From Gnetum montanum (Eukaryota; Streptophyta; Gnetopsida; Gnetales; Gnetaceae), in contig MNCI01017558.1 of the NCBI GenBank assembly GCA_015680685.1, positions 136,876-200,875 on the forward strand: a DNA stretch of 64,000 bases, written 5' to 3'. Below the pieces are notes generated by a model, which made no database searches, was not told where the DNA came from, and was given only the letters and a program-made list of their open reading frames with translations. The position numbers and the translations under genes were made by a program. Position 1 is the stretch's first letter. Each line of letters opens with the position of its first letter. Below, piece after piece: positions 59,101 to 64,000 of this stretch.

Positions 59101-61124
59101 AACAATTGATTTAGAGAGACCAGTAAAATATTTATATAGTATGAACAACAGAATCTTCCAAAAGACAAGAAAACACAAAGTTATATGTGTTGCAAAGACT
59201 TGCCTTTGGAAACACAAAATAAGCTATACGCTTCTTGTTGAGTCCAATATCCCACCGAACAGTGATGTTATCTTTGCTCTGGGATTCCTTCATCATCTGA
59301 ATAAGATACATAGTTTGCAACCCCAAAAAATGACAAATTGTTACAACTAAAATTTTATGACCGACCAATTGTTCTCGATCTAAATCAACAATTAGGTGAA
59401 CATAAAATGATTGAACAAAGTAAAAAATAATCATCAATAATAGTTAGATTACAGATATTTTGTCCAATATAAAACTTAGATTAAACAAGATGAAATTACA
59501 GCTAGTACTGCACCTTATCATAATCTGCTTCCAACTTAACCAGTGGTGCAAATACGTTTTGATACTGCAACAGAAGAATCAAATTATATCATCCGATAAT
59601 AATAAGCAAACTCTGATCACAACAGAAGATGCTTGAGAGAATTTAACTCCAAAGTGATGCTTCAATACCTGATAAGCATCTTCATATTTTAAAGCTACAG
59701 GCTGAGGTTCATCGGCTACACCAGGTTTCTCGAGATCTTCAAGAGTGGCATCAGGATTTGCTTTCCAAAGCTCTTCTACTTTGTTGATTTGTTGAGCACT
59801 AATATGTCGAGCTCTTAATTGTTCCTGCTCTGATGGAACCTGCAAAAATGGGATATCAATAATGGTACAAAATTAATTTATTTAATTCTAAGACAAAATT
59901 ATTAAACCAAAAGGAATAGAATATAGAAGACAAACCTTAACAAGCCATTGTAGGAAGCATCTGTCATCTATCAAAGGAAGCCATTGGCTAAGATCCCAAT
60001 TCATATCTTTTAGTGCATTAACACTCAAGCAGGGCTCCCTGCATAAGAGAACAACAACACTTTCTGTCTTGGCAGTAATAAATCCTAGCAAAAAGACATT
60101 CCTGCACCCGCAGTTATAGCACTCTAATACAGTTTCCCCCAAAGGACTATCCTTGTGAAGACAAACCTCCTTATGTTTTGCTCTAACCTGAACACAAACC
60201 GGTTATGGTTAACACACTTGCATATTTACATCAATATTTGCTTTGCTTTGGCCATAAATAGTATAATCGCGTGTCTTTAGTGCAAAAAGAAAAGCCTTGG
60301 TTTCCTTAAAATACAAATTAATTAAAATGAAATAAAATTTCCAGACACTAGAATGATTTCATATGGTAAGAAATAGATAAATACAACGAATAAAAATTCC
60401 GCCGTGGGAAAACCAAAATCAAAAACTTTTGACAAGATAAACATTCTCAGACCTAAAACTAAGTTGAAATTATCAAAGGCAACATTTCAGAAACAAATAA
60501 GACAAGGCTCGACTTGGAGAGGGGCAATGCAACAACTCTCGAATGCCAATTTACCATGTGACTGACGATATGCGACCCGGAGGTATTCCCGCGAGAGTTG
60601 CAGAACCATTTCCGACACGACGGAATGTTGCAACGCACGACGCAGGCCGGATTATGGATACCGCAATAACGACAGGCATGCTCCGGTACATCACGCTTGG
60701 AAAAGTCATTGGAATCATCCTCGCCGGTCTCTTCGAAATTCAAGCCGCTCATTCCGGAAGCCAAGGAATCCACAACTCCGGCGGCGTTTGCACCGGAACT
60801 TCCAGTTACAACGCCGCCCGCGGCCGCATGATTCGAAGCCACGACGGCATTTCTGGACTTCGCAGGCGCGGCCGACGAAATGTCAGCATCGCCGGCGGGG
60901 GTAGCAATACCGACCACGGCGGCATCAGAAGGCTGCGAAGGCGCATCAGACCAGGCGGAAGCGGCCGAAGCAGGCCGGATTGGCTGGCTCAGCTCTTGGA
61001 ATTCCGGATAGTCGAAATCGTCGCCCTGCGTGTTGTAGTCCAGAAACGTGTACGCGTCTCCGTGAGGCTGAGTCGATGCGTCGTACAGATTGTGCTGCGC
61101 CGCTGCGCCCGATTGGTCCGCCAT
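47814..61124 (-). CDS. UPF1: Regulator of nonsense transcripts 1 (UPF1), 29 coding exons
   Basis: UPF1 is the cytoplasmic ATP-dependent 5'-3' RNA helicase at the core of nonsense-mediated mRNA decay. It binds UPF2 through its N-terminal zinc domain and is phosphorylated by SMG1 at SQ/TQ sites. Coding exons, in gene order: 60555-61124, 59936-60187, 59669-59839, 59514-59564, 59204-59296, 58986-59081, 58823-58873, 58433-58551, 58219-58327, 54284-54406, 54121-54192, 53861-53932, 53658-53724, 52480-52622, 52324-52395, 52094-52222, 51374-51529, 50992-51105, 50779-50877, 50604-50681, 50309-50443, 50081-50155, 49895-49997, 49431-49804, 49287-49349, 49123-49194, 48926-49048, 48027-48140, 47814-47939. 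These sum to 3822 bases, 1273 residues plus TAA, near the usual plant length. All phases join; every intron is GT-AG except two GC-AG. No stops or frameshifts, so it is functional by sequence. The start ATG is the first after a clean 5' UTR. Confidence 0.96.
51193..51350 (+). mobile_element. tRNA-derived SINE in UPF1 intron 17, antisense
   Basis: Plus strand starts GGTGTTAGCTTAGTGGTAAGAG, an A-box-like head, and has GGTTCGATTTC, a B-box, about 50 bases on: the internal promoter of a tRNA gene. The 3' end of the tRNA part does not pair with its 5' end, and about 90 more bases and an A-rich stretch (51348-51357) follow, so it is a SINE, not a tRNA gene. Its end lies about 20 bases from exon 17 (51374). 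Confidence 0.65.
52900..53150. other. Locally GC-rich insert with trinucleotide tail in intron 13
   Basis: A GC-richer stretch (about 52975-53110) sits in AT-rich intron DNA, preceded by an imperfect ATC/ATT trinucleotide run at 52910-52946. This shape resembles a SINE with its tail, but I recognise no promoter boxes. Confidence 0.3.
54407..58218 (-). other. UPF1 intron 9, 3.8 kb
   Basis: The longest intron. It starts with GT next to exon 9 (58219) and ends with AG next to exon 10 (54406). It has a C/T-rich run at 54668-54692 and, at 54541-54600, a stretch reading CATCCTAGCCTTTGTCACAA then GGGGTCAGCTA, resembling a dispersed repeat I recall from many plant genomes. I see no gene. AT-rich low-complexity DNA makes up most of 55000-57000. 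Confidence 0.7.
59669..61124 (-). other. UPF1: UPF1 N-terminus and cysteine-histidine (CH) domain, exons 1-3
   Basis: Residues 1-150 are Ala/Ser/Asp-rich and poorly conserved, as is normal for plant UPF1. The zinc-binding CH domain starts at C151 (C-R-Y-C) with cysteines at 154, 161, 165, 170 and 175, continues across intron 1 with H195, C199 and H201, and has C-Y-N-C at 213-216 and C218. In the family this domain binds three zinc ions and is the UPF2 contact surface. All expected cysteines and histidines appear present. Exon 2 ends at residue 274. Confidence 0.92.
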
Positions 61125-61260
61125 GAAACCCTAAAAACCCTTCCCCTGCAACACCACAACCAGCGCTGCAACTTCTTGCTTCCTCGCGCACTGAACCCCT
61201 TCTTTTAGCGAGTATAAAGCAATCCCGAATAATGGATTGATTCCTTCGCAGTGATTCGCA
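61125..61260 (-). promoter_or_regulatory. UPF1: UPF1 5' UTR and core promoter, with telo-box
   Basis: The base before the start codon is followed upstream by AAACCCTAAAAACCC on the plus strand (61126-61140), i.e. the telo-box TTAGGGTTT, common in plant genes for translation and RNA handling. A weak TATA-like stretch lies at about 61210-61216. The transcription start was not determined. Confidence 0.5.
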
Positions 61261-62110
61261 GAATTCTCTCGCCGCCGACCTGATCGATTGCGCAGAGAAG
61301 CAATTTCGACAGGCGCAATTGATATGCAGGTAGCTTGTAGTTTTCCTTCTTTTTTTTGTTTTTTTGCCTTTTGTTTTTCTTTTGCTGCCGCTGCTGCCTC
61401 TCTCTTTACGCAGGGCGTTTCAGGGCCGGTATTACTTGCTGTTCCTCCGCAGCTTCGTTGTTTCCTGTTTTGCATGAAACGTTTGTGTCTCTCCCCCTGG
61501 GTTTATAGACGGACCATAACAGGAGGATTTCAATACCTTGAAGTTTTTAGACCAATGAGAAAGTCTAAGAATATAAATGTTTGTGTGGCTTATGTTTACG
61601 CATATAAGCTACACTGTACTGTTCCAATGCGCATGTGTTGCTTGCTCCCGAAAGCTTTGATTTATCGAATTTTATTCGAAAATAATAATTATTGGCAAGA
61701 TTTATACCTCTTCAACTCAAGGGGTTAGGGTTATCGTGCGTAGTGTTTTGTTCCAGTTAGGTGGTAGCACTGAATTGAACTTCTTACGTGGCTCAGAGTT
61801 ATCTTTCGCAATTTCTTGCAATTTTTTTATATTATCTTTACAAGGCTTTTTCCTTTTTCTATTTTGGGTTATTTTTTATACTTGGAATTGTGATATAGTG
61901 ATTTTTCCTAGTAGTATCTTTTTTGGAAATGCCCAAATCATTAAGTCATCATTCTAGTAGCTTACTTGAGATAGAAGTGTAACTTCTTGGTGAATCTAAA
62001 TTTTCTCTTTTCAATTTTTTTAACAATGAATTTTCAACTTACTCAAATCTAAAGAATATTATAAAGTTTCATGTTTTGTTGAATTGTTTAATCTTCCTTT
62101 AATTTTTCAA
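61260..62110. other. Upstream intergenic DNA of UPF1
   Basis: No gene. T-rich stretches at 61345-61385 and 61810-61880. May include the distal promoter. Short ORFs here have no motif. Confidence 0.4.
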
Positions 62111-62169
62111 AAAGTTGAGCAAGAGATTATTAGATATTTCAACACCATTTGATTCTTGTAGACATTTTT

Positions 62170-62420
62170 TTCTTTTTTTGTTTTCCTTTTGGTTAAAATT
62201 AATTTTCTTAACCATGAAAATGATTTGGTTTTGCAAGCGTGCAAGAAGACTTGCATATAACCAATCACATATTATAATCTTCCTAATTCTTACAACTTTT
62301 GTCATCATGAAAGACATTTGTTCAATGCTTCTCCTTTTTTGCTTAAGAAAAAAAGATGCTAAGAAAAATAAAAAAGGTGTTGATGTCAAGGAAAGAAAAA
62401 ACAAGTTAAAGCTAATGATA
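62170..62420 (+). pseudogene. Gag-like zinc-knuckle fragment, plus strand
   Basis: One frame reads P-I-T-Y-Y-N-L-P-N-S-Y-N-F-C-H..H-L-F-N-A-S-P, then a Lys-rich tail. It is homologous to the minus-strand fragment near 63040-63260 and carries a decayed CCHC-type knuckle. Probably a piece of a retroelement gag. Confidence 0.5.
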
Positions 62421-62580
62421 GTCAAAAAACAATTTGAAGTTGAACCAATGAAAAATCAAGACAACATCAATGATAAGAATGATCAAATAAAAATAAAAAA
62501 ACCAAAGAATGCAAAAGCTTATGTGAATAGTTTTACTTTTGCTACATGAAGTATTAATCAATCTAGGGGGTGTTTGGAAC

Positions 62581-62603
62581 CCTATATATATATATATATA
62601 TAA
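62581..62603. repeat. (TA)n microsatellite
   Basis: About eleven AT dinucleotides, uninterrupted. Confidence 0.9.
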
Positions 62604-62619
62604 TGAGCAAATAAAATTC

Positions 62620-63000
62620 AAAGTGTATCACAAAGTTAGACAATGAGTAGACAAATAATAAGGAAAGAAAAAATTTACATCACTTTTCAACATCCATGCT
62701 TCAACCTAAAATAGAAAAAGAATTGGAGATATATAGTTTTGGTTGAATACTAATATTTGTATCAAAGAAAAAAAAGGTACCCCACATGGAAGATCTTCAC
62801 CTCATCACTTGTCATGCATCTTATGTTGAGACTCTTCACCATTAACAATAGCCTTCTTGTTGGCATTGGTTGTAGTCTTTGACTTAATGTTATTATTGTC
62901 AAATAAGGAAAAATTTACCTTATGAGCTATCTATCTGGGCTACTTAATACTTTCTCTTTTTGTAGTAAAAATGTGCACATAAGCTTGTCTCCCCTAGATT
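62620..63000. other. AT-rich unassigned DNA
   Basis: Lies between the inverted gag fragments; no gene seen. Confidence 0.35.
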
Positions 63001-63018
63001 TTTATCATTGACATTAAC

Positions 63019-63306
63019 TTAATTTTTTGTATCTTCAACTTCAATACATTTTTTCTTTTCTCGAGAATCTTTTTTCTTAAGCATAAAAGGACAAACATTA
63101 AACAAATGTCCTTCAAGATGGTAAAAATTACAAGAATTAGGGAGATTATAATATGTAACTGGTTGAATATAAGTCTTTCCTCTACTTGTAATACCAAATT
63201 CTTTTTTTATGATTGAAAAGGCCAATTTCAATAAAAAACATCTTCGAAAACCAAAAGTAGTAGAAATAGAATCCATATATTTGATGGGACCAAGGAGACT
63301 AACCAT
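63019..63306 (-). pseudogene. Gag-like zinc-knuckle fragment, minus strand
   Basis: Open for 95 codons. C-N-F-Y-H-L-E-G-H-L-F-N-V-C is a CCHC knuckle with its second Cys changed to Tyr. A Lys/Glu-rich tail follows. The plus-strand copy at 62170-62420 keeps the second Cys but has lost the first and last. The pair is inverted about 600 bases apart. Confidence 0.55.
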
Positions 63307-63554
63307 TTCCTACTTAGCTTAATAAAAAATTAACTGAAGATTATATAACTCAATAAAACATGGGACTTTAGCATATTCTTTGGATTGGACATCAAAATCT
63401 AAGTCCACTTACCATCAACATTGTATGTTTATGTATAAAAGACCCTGCATCTAGGGCATGCTTCACCATCGACGCATTGCCTAACTCAACAAGTAGAAAC
63501 AAATGAGCATAATACTTGACATGAAGGACTTAGATGTCATATTTTTTTAGCATG

Positions 63555-64000
63555 TGATGAGTGGCGAGGTACCCCTACACTCAACCATACGAATACGAGC
63601 ATTTCACACATGATCCGGTCGAACTCCACATACAGGCTAGTCATGGTATCTAGATACTTACTCGTTGATCGCAGTTCACTGTCTTCCCACCTGGACTAGT
63701 ATTTGCTTTGTCATGGATGGTTTAGTCCAGAGTGAGGTGTTTGATGTGTTCCTAAACTAATGCTACTCCTGGAAGCAATGGAAAATAATCTTTAATTAAG
63801 CTAGGAGGAAAAGGAAGAGAGAGTTAAGCTAATATGAGATAGGGGGAGAGAATCTAAGCTAGCCTAAGTGAGATGAGCATTTGTTCCTTAATCATCCGTA
63901 CACATCTTGGACCTCGTGCAAGACTACCACTAGGATTACTAAGCACATGACCTAGGTATGATACTGGGATACCAAGTAGTCACACTTAAATGCTCGTGAT
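63555..64000 (-). repeat. LTR of the A/B/E family, cut by right edge
   Basis: Starts TGATGAGTGGCGAGGTACCCC, the family terminus, and carries GTCGAACTCC 63 bases in and CACTGTCTTCCC. It is closest in wording to the E LTR at 22060. No primer site stands to its left, so it is either a 3' LTR of a minus-strand element lying to the right or a solo LTR. Confidence 0.7.

Noticed and set aside
47814-61124. UPF1 as a pseudogene or retrocopy
   Set aside because: It has 28 introns with proper splice sites, an intact frame and all helicase motifs.
60543-61208. 221-codon plus-strand ORF
   Set aside because: Exact antisense of UPF1 exon 1, a GC-rich exon that leaves the other strand open; no homology of its own.

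Overview
The window is plant nuclear DNA with one intact host gene inside a mass of old, broken LTR retrotransposons. The host gene is UPF1, the RNA helicase of nonsense-mediated mRNA decay. It lies on the minus strand (coding span 47814-61124), and I could assemble it completely as 29 coding exons with closing reading frames (1273 codons plus stop). UPF1 type, plant-style introns (one of 3.8 kb), low gene density and heavily decayed Ty3 elements suggest a seed plant with a large genome. A gymnosperm is my best guess, but this is inference.

Layout. 1-4590: a plus-strand Ty3 element of the Tat type (second RNase H domain, broken pol), cut by the left edge. 4590-8050: non-coding, probably its 3' region or LTR, including a GC-rich repeat block at 5930-7030. 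8050-11470 and 14780-15250: gag-pro remains of a second, minus-strand Tat-like element, split by 3.3 kb of inserted material with a minisatellite, exon-like pieces, an LTR-like promoter and a 9-N gap. 15300-17030: an array of short foldback motifs. 17060-22030: a decayed plus-strand Athila-like element (A). 22060-25150: a small minus-strand element (E) with LTRs, primer site and gag but no pol. 25287-33227: a complete minus-strand Athila-like element (B) with both LTRs, PBS, PPT and a 5-bp target duplication, inserted into an older related LTR (D). 33233-38220: inside D, with a long decayed ORF not resembling gag or pol and a ~1.08-kb tandem duplication. 39720-42480: a further Athila-like pol fragment (C), perhaps the rest of D. 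42530-46530: split chromovirus-type pol fragments around unexplained sequence. 47100-61250: UPF1 with UTRs. 61250-64000: AT-rich sequence, an inverted pair of zinc-knuckle gag fragments, and the start of another LTR of the same family.

The related LTR family (A/B/C/D/E and the right edge) shares ends TGATGA...TCATCA. Where seen, the primer site resembles the 3' end of tRNA-Asp. Many in-frame stops can be explained as C-to-T changes (often CAG to TAG), the expected decay of methylated repeats. UPF1 shows no such damage.

All boundaries were read by eye. Exon borders were checked by frame arithmetic and splice dinucleotides. Transposon limits marked approximate may be off by tens to hundreds of bases.
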